64,000 bases of DNA from Ctenosaura bakeri (Eukaryota; Chordata; Lepidosauria; Squamata; Iguanidae), in contig CAOLHI010001853.1 in the NCBI GenBank assembly GCA_948474755.1, positions 1 to 64,000 of the forward strand, read 5' to 3'. Of this stretch, positions 21,601-31,595 are shown piece by piece (position 1 is the first letter of the stretch; each line of letters begins with the position of its first letter). The notes beneath the pieces are model-generated. The model searched no databases and had not been told where the DNA came from. It saw nothing but the letters and a program-made list of their open reading frames with translations. A program made the position numbers and the translations under genes.

Positions 21601-22205
21601 ATACATAATATCCTCTCTTTCTAACAGGTCATCCAAGGTTCTCTCCAACTTAACGCTAGCTTTCCTTCCATAGAGGAAACTGTTATTGTCTCTTCCTTTA
21701 TGTATTTCTCAGTCAAGAAAATATAAAATAAATCCAACACTTCTCGTTTCTGTTCTGTTGTGTTCTTTTGGGGGCCCACCATAATTGAAATGCTACATTG
21801 GTATTTTATCATTTACAGAGGCTGGAAGTCTGGTAGCCCATTTTGGTTCCTATCCCAGCCCTATAATGGAACAAAGATACTTTCATTCTTTTTGTGAGTC
21901 TGGTATTGTCTGCAGGAATATCTATGAAGCTTATGAAGATTGGAAAGCAGATGATGATAAGATGCTCTGTCCACCTTCCATTTCTCTCAGGAGTGGTTCC
22001 AGGCCAGCATGGAAGCAACTGGTTATATGTAATTAATACCTCCTCCCCAAAAAAGGCATAACTATGTTCCTTTACAGTTGAAATTGACTGGTACTTACTA
22101 CACTAATCAGTTCTTTTGAATCATTCTAAAAACTACTTCTCCTATACTCAGGAAGGGAATGGAATGGCAACATGCTCTTTCATTGCATTTATGCTTTAAT
22201 AGCAT
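21601..22205. other. Unassigned intergenic sequence
   Basis: No recognised repeat or gene. Overlapping frames on both strands near 21785-22036 have no known domain. Confidence 0.35.
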
Positions 22206-22207
22206 TA

Positions 22208-22590
22208 CAGTCAGCCCTCCACATTTGCGGGTTTCACTTTTGTAGATTTGATTATTCACAGATTATTTGCTGTCACCTCTGCTGCCTCTCTATGCCATTT
22301 TTAATAGGGACTGCAAGCCTCGTGAGACTGAGAAACTGCAAACAAGGCTTTTAAGTCCCTGTTAAAAATGGTGTGGGCAGCACTGGAGTGGTAGAAAGCC
22401 CCACCAGCCACCCACTTGTGCCTTGTGAAGGAATCCTGATGCCTCAAAGAAATCCATAGTGGGTTGAATATGGCAAACATACTTTTGTGTGTGCTAAGTA
22501 TGGTTTGGGAGGGCCTAGAGTTATTCATGGTTTTTCCACTTTCACAGGGACCCTGTGCCCCTAACTCCAGCGAATGTGGAGGGATGACTG
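22208..22590. mobile_element. Tigger-like (Tc1/mariner) MITE with TA duplication
   Basis: 383 bp. The left end CAGTCAGCCCTCCACATTTG and the right end CGAATGTGGAGGGATGACTG are inverted repeats about 24 bp long. TA flanks both sides (22206-22207 and 22591-22592), as expected for Tc1/mariner insertion. The terminal sequence resembles Tigger ends. There is no transposase coding. Confidence 0.82.
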
Positions 22591-22632
22591 TAGTTCCCAT
22601 GATTGCTTTCTCACACCTGATATATGACAATT

Positions 22633-22845
22633 CAGTGGGCCCTCTTTACCCCTGTTCGTGCAATTTCCGGTTTGCACAATGCACCACATCCCTATATCTA
22701 AAATGGCAGTGATGTGTGTGTGAATGAGCTGAAGTGTCAGTGTGCACATCACTGCCATTGAATATAATGGGATGTGAGTATTCTCGAATTCTGCTTTTTG
22801 CTGGGGTTCCTGGAATGCAACCTCAACATATACAAGAGCCCACTG
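22633..22845. mobile_element. Second Tigger-like MITE
   Basis: The left end CAGTGGGCCCTCTTTACCC and the right end TATACAAGAGCCCACTG are inverted and of Tigger type. The right side is followed by TA, while the left side has TT, so one base of the duplication has changed. It differs internally from the 22208 element, so it is a separate family member. Confidence 0.7.
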
Positions 22846-23071
22846 TATCATTTATTTCACCTTGTTTACTCTGCCTTTGTGGGGGTTTTTTAAAGGGGGG
22901 AGAAGTTGTAATTATGTAATTGGACAATTGTGCAATCATGTAGTGGCACTATCATGGAACTGTCCCCATTCTCCACCAAGAGCAGAAATATGAATACATA
23001 CCACTTCCACCATTTTTTCTATGTTTTTTCCTGTGAACCAGTACCTGCCCAGTTCTATTTTTGTATATTTA

Positions 23072-23478
23072 GGCCATCTCTGCATGATGTTGTCCTTGAC
23101 TGCTGCCCTGCAGCAGTCCCAGCAGGGAAGGGAGTGCAACAGGAATGCTTCACCCAGCACCTCACCAGCTCCCTGCGAAAGGGAGTGTGATGGTCCCTCC
23201 TCTTCCTTCCGCAGTGCAGCCAGGCATTTCCCATAGTGCACTATGGAAGGAAGAGTCACCATAAGACTTCCTTGCTTTTCCACATGACAGTAAGTGTGGC
23301 AGCACTGCGCGATCATAGGTGCAAAATCAATTTTTTTCTGGTGACCATATACCGCGTGAGTGCGACACTTGGGGATGGGATGGCAGCAAGCTGGTGATGA
23401 TGTTGTGCGGAACCACAACCATCCAACCACTGCCATCCTGTCCCCAAAGTGGCAGAGTCCTGTCGTGCAGAAATAGCC
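23072..23478 (+). mobile_element. Long GGCC-terminus element (Harbinger-like MITE)
   Basis: About 407 bp from GGCCATCTCTGCATGA to TCGTGCAGAAATAGCC. The flanking TTA and TTG differ at one base. It shares CAGCTCCCTGCGAAAGGGAG, CTTCCTTCCGCAGTGCAGCC and the pattern of GGGATGGGATGGCAG against ATCCTGTCCCC with the copy at 39344. Long open frames on the minus strand are composition effects, with no transposase domain. Confidence 0.68.
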
Positions 23479-24184
23479 TTGCTCTTTAAACTTTTCCTGA
23501 ATCCTATGGTTTCTCTGGGCATTAATCTTTAATAGGATTACGCTGAAATTTTGCTATTGCATTACTCCCCTTATTTTAAAAAAATAATGTTAAAAAATAT
23601 GTTGGAAAACAAACACCCAGCAGTTCTCTTGGGAATTCTTGGGAACCCCAGTATTCTTCTAGCTCAACCATGGGAAGTAGTCTGGGGTTTCCTTATTAGA
23701 GATCCTCAGCAAATCCTGAAGGGAGGAGCAATGAAACCACATCCACTATGCTCTCAATATTGCAATGAGACATTCACACCCAAAGTTGTTACTAAACCAT
23801 AGCAGGATGAGGGTCATTAACAAATTATTTTGAGTGGGAAAAGATCATTCTGCCAATTGTCCCAATAGCAGTATAGCCTGGGAAAACCATGACATTGTGT
23901 TTTGCTCCAGGAAAAGATAAGGATCATACAGTGCAGTTGTTATATGTAATAGTGTCATATAATAAGCTCTGTAATGACATATAACCTTACTCCTCTTGTA
24001 TTGTAACTAACTTTGCAACAGTTTTATAGTTGTAGGCCTATAGCTTCAGGAAGTGCTGGGGGAGGGATATCTGATGGTTCAAGTGCTGGCTTGTGCTGGC
24101 TTGCCTGCTGTTGCTTTGTATAAATGCTGAGGTGGCAATGAGGTGGAATGGGACAGAGTGGTCTTTGTGCCATGGATCAGCAGT
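23479..24184. other. Unassigned intergenic sequence
   Basis: No recognised repeat or gene. Confidence 0.35.
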
Positions 24185-24325
24185 TTGTTGCATAGAAACA
24201 TCTGATGAAGTGGACTGGAGTTCACAAAATCTTATGCTATGAATTTCTTTTTCACCATTAGTCTCAAAGGGGTGACAGGATTCCTTTATATCTTTTTTGT
24301 GCTGAAACAGACTAACATGGTGCTT
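24185..24325 (+). mobile_element. Old interspersed repeat, CATCTGATGAAGTGG type
   Basis: Contains CATCTGATGAAGTGGACTGG, AGTTCACAAAATCTTATGCT, ATTAGTCTCAAAGGGGTGAC and ACAGACTAACATGGTGCTTT. This series of phrases recurs widely in amniote genomes as an old dispersed repeat, but I cannot name the family with certainty. A related copy lies at 57438-57590. Confidence 0.55.
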
Positions 24326-25737
24326 TCTTTGAACATCTTAGTTATGTTTCTTAGTTACTGTAATGGTAACTAACAACATTTGGAAATTGGAGCTATATCA
24401 GTGACACATTAATTTTTAAAAGTAACATACCAAACTGCCACCAGCTTGTTTTCCACTACCTGCTATATCCATGTATTGGATGCTGTGGGTATTTTGTCCT
24501 TCTCCTGCCATTGGCCTAAATCCAACATATGATCAGAGTAGCATCAGGATTTTTGAATCTCTCTCCTCCTATTTGGTGCCAAAAACCTATTCTGAAGACT
24601 TTTCCAGCCTTCCAAAGCAGAGCACATGGGGGCTGCAGGAAAAAAAGGGACGATCATTGGTTTCTCCTTGCTTGGGTTCCCATATGTTGCTTCCACAAGC
24701 ACAATGGCAGCAGTAAATACTTGTCTTTAATTGTCCTTGATTGGTATTCTGTATACTGGGGCTTTGTGATATTAATGTTGGACTCATAATGTAGCCTTCA
24801 ATGCTGGAAAAACAGTTGCATAAACGTAATTCCCATCAGTGCAGTGACAGAGGACAGCTTCTGTGTTGGTGAGAATGCTGAATCTGTTCCAGGTTTTAAC
24901 CTAAACCTTAAGGGAGCTATCCAAGGTGCTGAACAATATCCTCCAAAGAGGACCAACGACTTGGCTAGTTCCCTTTAAAGTTCAGAGTAAAGTCCAGAGT
25001 ACATTTGCTGCCTCTCTGATGGTGGGAGCTATTGCATAACAGGATAGAGGAATACTATGGATCTGTTTACCAATTTGAACATCACCTTGGCTACTATTAC
25101 TTGTGGCTTCTTCCCATTCACTTTAGCAATATCTAGATATGACTACTTAGGTGGCAAGAGAAGAAATCTCCAGGAAGCATCAGCTTTGTCGTTCTGCATG
25201 CTATAAATCAATTTTAGCCAGTTCTAATTAAATGCAATATTGCCACCTAAAGCAGTGGATTTTTTTTTTCTGGCAACAATATGACTTTCTTGTAGCCCTT
25301 GTCTTGTCCTTCCCCCTTAATCAGTAAAAGTTCTCTATTCAATTTGGTTTAATTTGTTTTAAATGCCTATTTAGCACATATTCAGAACTTCACATCTGTG
25401 ACCAGTGTGAATATGTTCAGCTTCATGTCCACTTGCTGATTCTCAATGGGCAACCTGAAGGCCCCTGGCCTTTCCTTTCTTCTTCTGCTTCTTCACAGCC
25501 CTTCAAACAGTAGGTATCTTTGGACAAGGACTGTCCTCTGACACTTTGAATAGACTGTCCTTTGCAAAGCAGGACAGATGGGCACCTTACATGCAGTTGA
25601 GATCAAGAAGGTAATATTCTAATAAAGGCTGACCATTGTTAACAAGAGTTTTATAGAAGAGCAGGAAAAAAAGTACAACAGCTCTTACTAAAAAGGCACA
25701 GCTACACACAACTTCTGTAAAATACCAACAAAGCAAG
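24326..25737. other. Unassigned intergenic sequence
   Basis: No recognised repeat or gene. A T-run is present at 25261-25269. Confidence 0.35.
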
Positions 25738-25875
25738 GGATGGACAAGTTTACTTTTTGGACTATAAGTCTGAAGCATGTGTTGAGCTCCCATTGATGTC
25801 TGTGGAATTATGAGCCATCCAGTGGACTTGCTGGCTGGGGAATTCAAAGAACAGTAGTCCAAAAAAGGCAACTTT
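25738..25875. mobile_element. Degenerate hAT-like MITE
   Basis: The left part ACTTTTTGGACTATAAGTC and the right part AACAGTAGTCCAAAAAAGGC are imperfect inverted repeats around a non-repeated centre. GGGGAATTCAAAGAACAGTA resembles the arm motif of other hAT-like MITEs here. Confidence 0.5.
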
Positions 25876-26002
25876 TATAGCTCTGAGCTATATTTTAAAG
25901 TATAAGGATATGAACCTCCCCATGCATTGAATCATATTCCCATATGAATGATCATATTATAATAATCATAAACATCATTTATATGACTGAGCATGATCAA
26001 TC

Positions 26003-26200
26003 ATTGTTATTGCCATGTGCCTTCAAGTTGTTTCCAAGTTATAGTGACCTTAAGGCAAACCTATCATGGGGGTCTCTTGGGCTGAGAGTCTGTGATGTGC
26101 CCAAGGTCACTCATTGGGTTTCCATGGTTGAGTGGAGAATCAAACCCTGGTCTCCAGGGTCATATCTAATGCTCAAAACACTACACCATGCTGGGTCTCT
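26003..26200 (-). mobile_element. MIR-type SINE, near complete
   Basis: TTGTTATTGCCATGTGCCTT, AGTGACCTTAAGGCAAACCT, GTGCCCAAGGTCACTCATTG (core), AATCAAACCCTGGTCTCCAG (B-box complement) and AACACTACACCATGCTGGGT (head). One internal segment (GATTTGTTCAGAGG-type) is missing. Confidence 0.9.
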
Positions 26201-28389
26201 ACAGACAATCATACAGTTGAGTAATTTCAATCATGTTCACAAAGGAAGCATAGCTAAACAGGGTTGGTTCTCAACAGAAAATATGGCATGTTTGTGTTTC
26301 TGTGTGTACATGTACATGTATGTCTGCAGGCATTGATTGCTGTGGAGCACATCTTTTAGACTGCACTGACCTTTGTATGGAAAACTCATGGTATAATCTC
26401 TGAATTTTCTCTGGTAGGTGTGGGGCGTAAATTTGAACTATTATCAGCCATTAATTTCACACAGACCAAGAGCAGACAGCACTATGCTAGGCCAGTATGC
26501 AGTCTCCAGCTATGTTCAGAACACTTGATTCTGACCTCACTTGCTTCACTCTAACCCTGTTGTGAAATTAGAATCAAGCTCAAGAAATCTCCTTACAGAT
26601 AACACTTATTATGGATTTAATTTTGTCTTCCAGGCCCTGTTAATTTTACTTCAGATTTACATTTTTATATGACCTCCATCTCCTATTCATTGATTCTCTT
26701 GTTTTAAACCTGGATGGACTACCCTTGCCATACAATAACAAGTACCTAATAGGTTTGTAAAAGAAATGACACAGTAGTTGTTCTGAAAATGTCAAAGACA
26801 CTAAGTAAATGAAAATTACTGTATTTGAATGATCTGGCCAGCATCCACAATAGAAGAATAATTTACCAATGTTGAAAGAATAGCCAATTTACTTTGACAA
26901 TTTATTCTAAGTAATCTGGATGTGCAGAATACTTGGTAATTACTATGTATGAAGTTTAGGAAGAGATAATCTCATCAGGTTGATGTGGGTCCCCCCCCCC
27001 GCCTCTTTCTTCCTTTTCTTTCTTCCACTTGGAGGAGAGAGAAAAAAAAAAATAAGAAAGTCTGGTCTCTTAAACTGAGTTTGTTCTTTAAAATTCCATT
27101 TTGACAGTGCCTGAAAACTTGCATTTCCATAGATTAGACAGACAGCTTTACCTCTCCTCAGTGTTTAGGAATTTTATGTGGGAGATTCCCCCGGGACTCA
27201 CCTCATGCTGTAAAGTATGTTGTGATCACATTTAGTGAGTTCTCTGTTCACAAAAGCCCCTCCAGGCAGTTCAGCGCTGTCGTCCTGAGGGATGTAAACT
27301 CAAAGGAGAGTCTTCAAATATAAAGGTATTTTTAGCTCTGAGAAGAAATATGAATCTACTGTGGAGGCTGCGGCAATAGCACTCTCCTAAGTGGGACTAC
27401 ATTCATTTCCTTCAAGTCAGCTGAAGCTCCATTCTCTGCCAGTGGTGGGTCCATCCCTCTAGATGTGTAAATCAAACACATTACTGAAATCCCTTCTTTA
27501 ACAACAACAACAACAAGACTCTGCTTTGTGAATTGTAAACTTCTTTTGGGGCTCTGACTCATTCCCTAGGTATTTGCATGATGCTGTATTTTCTTTAACC
27601 CTGAATTGTTCGTTTTAAGGGCAATAAAATGCCTTTATGCTTTAAAAGGCATGGTGTGTGTGTGTCCCTTATGTTGCTCAAAAATCTGCCACAGGGTAGC
27701 CTAGCTCAGTGACTCTGTAGTTGATTTAGTAAAGTATACAAAAATAATGTTTCTGGAGAGATCACAGTTCTCACAGTGTTAAGGACTCCTTGCTTTCCAC
27801 AGAAGATTCCTAGAAACTTTCACATAGCACTTGACATTCCTCAGCAAGATGGTTCCCCAGAGGGGGACAACAGCATAACGTGACTATTGCCTTCCCTATT
27901 CCTCATCAAACTTTTGGCTGCCAAGCACAGAGTAAATGAGCATCAATATAGTTCTCTTGAGTATGAGGTCTCTGCCGCACGCCCCAATCCACAGGTCTCT
28001 TGCAGACATTGAAAACCATTTCAACCAAGAAAACCATCAGCACCTGAATGGGCGTCAGAAGATTATCTCCCTCCATTAACTTGGGAAACTCTCCTCTGTG
28101 TTTGTATCAAAATGTGTACTCAAAACACATTGCCTGGTGATCAAAGCAATGCTGGAAATATATGTAGGATGATCTGCAATTGCAAAGCAGACAGATAACT
28201 ATGAGGCAGCACTCCAGCATATTGTTAGTGACATGTGTGGACTACATAAGCACAGTCGTTTTGCTTGAAAACCTCTGGCTGGATGCATGTGTCACTTCTA
28301 AAAAAGATCTTACTCATTTTCTAATTCTTCATCAGATATAGCAATAAAGCAGTAAACTTGTAATTTAGTGTGAAACCATTGTGTTCTGT
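26201..28389. other. Unassigned intergenic sequence with short simple repeats
   Basis: A 10-C run lies at about 26991-27000, an A-run at about 27043-27052 and an (AAC)n run at about 27499-27515. No gene or named interspersed repeat was recognised. The stretch at 27540-27650 looks single-copy. Confidence 0.35.
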
Positions 28390-28469
28390 ACTGTTCTGTC
28401 TTGTTACATCATACATTTTTCTTCTGTTGACCTCAGGATGTCTAGCCCTTGTGTCCTGAAAATGTTCTT

Positions 28470-28550
28470 CTCTCTCTCTCTTTCTCTCATTCTTGTACAT
28501 GTGTATAGTACACATATGTGGGGAGGGCAGGGGAGAGAGAGAGAGAGAGA
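28470..28550 (+). repeat. (CT)n and (GA)n microsatellites
   Basis: A TCTC run at 28470-28490 and a GAGA run at 28534-28551 are close enough together to pair as an imperfect inverted repeat. Confidence 0.85.
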
Positions 28551-28654
28551 TTCTCCTGCTAAGCCTAACAAAGAAGGTAGAGCTTTAGACGCTCTTGGCC
28601 TCTCTGAACGACTAGGACAGGGAGAAACAGAGTGGGGCATATCTATACAACAAA

Positions 28655-28780
28655 AACTGGTTTAACTGTCGTGGTTTATTCCAGGGAATCAAGGGAACTG
28701 TAGTTTCTTAGAGGGCATGAAGACCAGGGCCTTCTTGGTCCATTCACACAGAGCTACAGTTTGCAGAGCATCCCTGGAAA
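28655..28780. mobile_element. MITE remnant with short inverted repeat
   Basis: CCAGGGAATCAAGGGAACTG on the left and GCAGAGCATCCCTGG on the right, with CTGTAGTTT and its inverse CTACAGTTTG next to them, form a weak inverted repeat. The termini are uncertain. Confidence 0.4.
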
Positions 28781-28814
28781 AATAGATGGCATGAGGCTAG
28801 TGAATCGCTTCGGG

Positions 28815-29251
28815 CCATTTCTTACCTGTTCTTCTGGGCTCGAAATAGGGCAGACTCTCCCTTACGTCCTTCCGCAGTATGTTCCACGCCAATTCGGAGC
28901 AGTGGGAGTTCATAGATCCACACTATCTCTGTGGCTTCCTGTGATTTGTTCGGCGGGACCAATCACTGCAGCTGGCCACACCCGCTCTCTGCTGATCCCC
29001 AGTTTGCATTGGTGCGAATGTGCACATCTGCACAACTGCGCAGGTACAAATTGGCACGATCTGGGAAATTGAAAAACCCGTTTCTTCCATTCTTCAAATA
29101 GCACACTGGACGACCACTTGGGGGCGCATTTAGTCAGACTTAGGTGCGGAACGAAGGTAAATAGTCTGAACCTAGTCTGCTCCAAGGTGCAGATGACCTC
29201 CACGACAAGATGCACTGACCCGTCTTAATTTTCTCGTGCAGAAAGGGCCAG
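28815..29251. mobile_element. Possible long GGCC-terminus element
   Basis: GGGCCATTTCTTACC at the left and GTGCAGAAAGGGCC at the right could be termini of the Harbinger-like family. The region is unusually GC-rich. The flanking trinucleotides do not match, and the interior does not clearly align with the 39344 type, so the call is tentative. Confidence 0.35.
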
Positions 29252-29252
29252 A

Positions 29253-29286
29253 GAGGGAGGGAGGGAGGGAGGGAGGGAGGGAGGGA
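29253..29286 (+). repeat. (GGGA)n microsatellite
   Basis: About eight GGGA units directly after the possible GGCC terminus. Confidence 0.93.
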
Positions 29287-30059
29287 AAGAGGAGGGCCAG
29301 GGCCTCAAAGTACTGCAACCTCTGAACCAAACCAGCATTGTTACCCTCTACTCTGATAAATGGAGCTGCTAAGTAGGCCAATATAGGGCCTTCAGCATAT
29401 CTCTGTGTTTAGAAATATATACTGTATTTATATATCTTTATAATCCCAAGTCAATGGCAACAGCGCTCCAATTTATCCAAAATTCCTTTTTGCTGAATAA
29501 TTATAGATGTCTTGCAGACAGACTCCATAAGCACCACTTTTCACAAGTTAAGAAGCATTTTGTCACTGTTGCTGTTGCTGCTGCTGTTCCCGGCCTAGAT
29601 TATTTTCCATATGTGGAAAACAAATTGTCTGGCTGTGCATCCCAGTGCATGTTTGTTTAGAAATAGATTTCCCTGTGTTTGATAGGATATAAGTAAGAGA
29701 GTAGTACATACTTACCTAGCCATGTATGGAAAGATAGTGTGAACAGGCTCTCAGTTGTGCACAAAATTGGATCTCTAAACAAATCATTATCTACTCTTTT
29801 AAATACATTTTGAGAGCCTCCCAGATGAGTGGATAATAGGAACCATGCTTTGTGATTCATAGTATACAACACTTTAGCAAATTGTGCAAGAGAAGCTCTC
29901 AAACTACGCATATAACCTTAAAAAAATCATTTTCAGACTATTTGACAGATCTTATGAATAACAATTACATTCCCAGAAATCAAAGATCATTTTCTGAATG
30001 GCTTGTGAATAGGAAGGGGCTAATTTCTTCACAATGAATAACTCAACCAGCTCCACACT
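29287..30059. other. Unassigned intergenic sequence
   Basis: A short GTTGCTGTTGCTGCTGCTG run lies near 29569. No gene or named repeat was recognised. Confidence 0.35.
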
Positions 30060-30420
30060 TCAGACAGAGCAGACTTTTTCTGCTCTACTTTGGAGATTTA
30101 AAGCATGAAATAGGATCTCCATGTTAAATGCTGATTAGCAGCGCATGTGCTGTTACATTGCAAAACATGTCCTCTTTTTGAATGAAGGCATGTGGAGTGT
30201 AATTTTCCATTTGGATAAATTTGTCAGATTAGAGCATAGGGATTTAGCTGTGAAACTTCTATTAATGTCAAAGGGAGCCCGCCGTTAGAAAGGTACCCCT
30301 CTGTGTTACAGTGGTGTTAACCTGGAGAATGTCTTTGTAAGGACTGTATTTGCATTATCTTGTGTAAGTTGCAGGGTTGTCTAGTGAAAACTGGGGAGAA
30401 CTCAATACAAACATTAACTC
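30060..30420. other. Candidate conserved non-coding block
   Basis: Non-repetitive, balanced composition, with ATGCTGATTAGCAGCGCATG and TCTATTAATGTCAAAGGGAG among its motifs. No interspersed repeat or coding similarity was recognised. The functional reading is inference only. Confidence 0.2.
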
Positions 30421-31463
30421 TCTGGCCTAATCTTATGGAACTCTTTTATTCTACTCTGGGCATTGCAGACATGTCTTACATTAGTTTTTTCATGGTCACA
30501 TGAGATTCCAGTCAGAAGTCACAACTGTGATGACAAATAAACAAATAGACAAGCATCTAGATTTGTCTCCCTAGGAAAGTGGATAGCATTAGGCTGTGAA
30601 TGTTGAGACCAAATTTTGTGGCTCCTGTTTACAGAGGGTGAAAGTAGAAGGCATTTCAGCAAGTTTCAAGAAGAGGAGGGCAAATTACCTGAGTGGGGCA
30701 AGACTCACTAGTATGTTGGCAGTAGAAGAACACTGTAGTGCACTTTTTCTTGGTGGTACAAGTTGTTGCCTCCATTTTTTTTAACCTAGCACACCCTGGG
30801 CAGCATTATTCCAGTGTTGTTCCATGGGAAAATGGCAGCCCAATCAAGGGGCTGCATCCCCACATTTTTATTGCAGATCACATTTTTTTGGCCGGGAGAT
30901 CTGCAAAACACTGCTGTGTCTCAACTATTCTTGTGGGAGGTCACTACAAATAACTTGTTGTTTCTGCCTCCCCAAATTCAAGTCAAACTTTTTTTGTTTG
31001 TTGTTGTTGTTAAGAAAAGAACTCTGGGCTTGGTTTTATTGAAGAGTATAGGGAACAAGTGAGTTTTCCCCACTTGACCTGAGATTTCACTTTTTTTAGT
31101 CCTGTTATTCTTGCCAGAATACTCTTTTGAATGGCTAGTTCAAAGCAGCTCTCATTTCTCTTTTATGGAAATTATTGTGACCAATGATGAATTAGGCATT
31201 AAATATCCAAGATGGGCCTGGTCAATATAACAACTGCCAAACATAGCAACTCACCATTTTATGCCATTGTCATGGGCAGTTCCTAGGGCTGGCCTGTTTG
31301 AATTAAGGATGTAAGTCTTCATAAAAATTTTCCTTGAAGGCAAGAATGAATTGAGGAAAAACAGTAAAATAATTTGAGGGCTTTGTGAGGAAGCCCTCAA
31401 AAACTGCACACTTTTCAATGATGATTCAGAGTTCAGGATTTATTCTTCCCCACCAACAAAAAG
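30421..31463. other. Unassigned intergenic sequence
   Basis: Several overlapping plus-strand frames at 30596-31062 have no domain. A (GTT)n run lies at about 30999-31012. Nothing else was recognised. Confidence 0.35.
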
Positions 31464-31595
31464 GTTTCCTGTGAAGAAAATGGCAGTAAATCATGTTTCC
31501 TGTTAAGAAAATGGCATTTTCTGCACAGTGAACATGATTTACTGTTGTATATTTTATATGATATATATAATATATCATTTATATAATATATTCTG
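31464..31595. repeat. Compound small repeat: direct repeat, inverted repeat and AT-rich tail
   Basis: A direct repeat GTTTCCTG(T/A)GAAGAAAATGG-like occurs at 31464 and 31495. A perfect 14-bp inverted repeat pairs 31484-31497 with 31531-31544. An AT-rich stretch with a near-palindrome follows at about 31558-31595. Confidence 0.8.

Noticed and set aside
22936..23436. A 166-codon minus-strand open frame
   Set aside because: It lies mostly within a non-autonomous GGCC element, has no recognisable domain, and is not conserved in the sister copies at 15894 and 39344.
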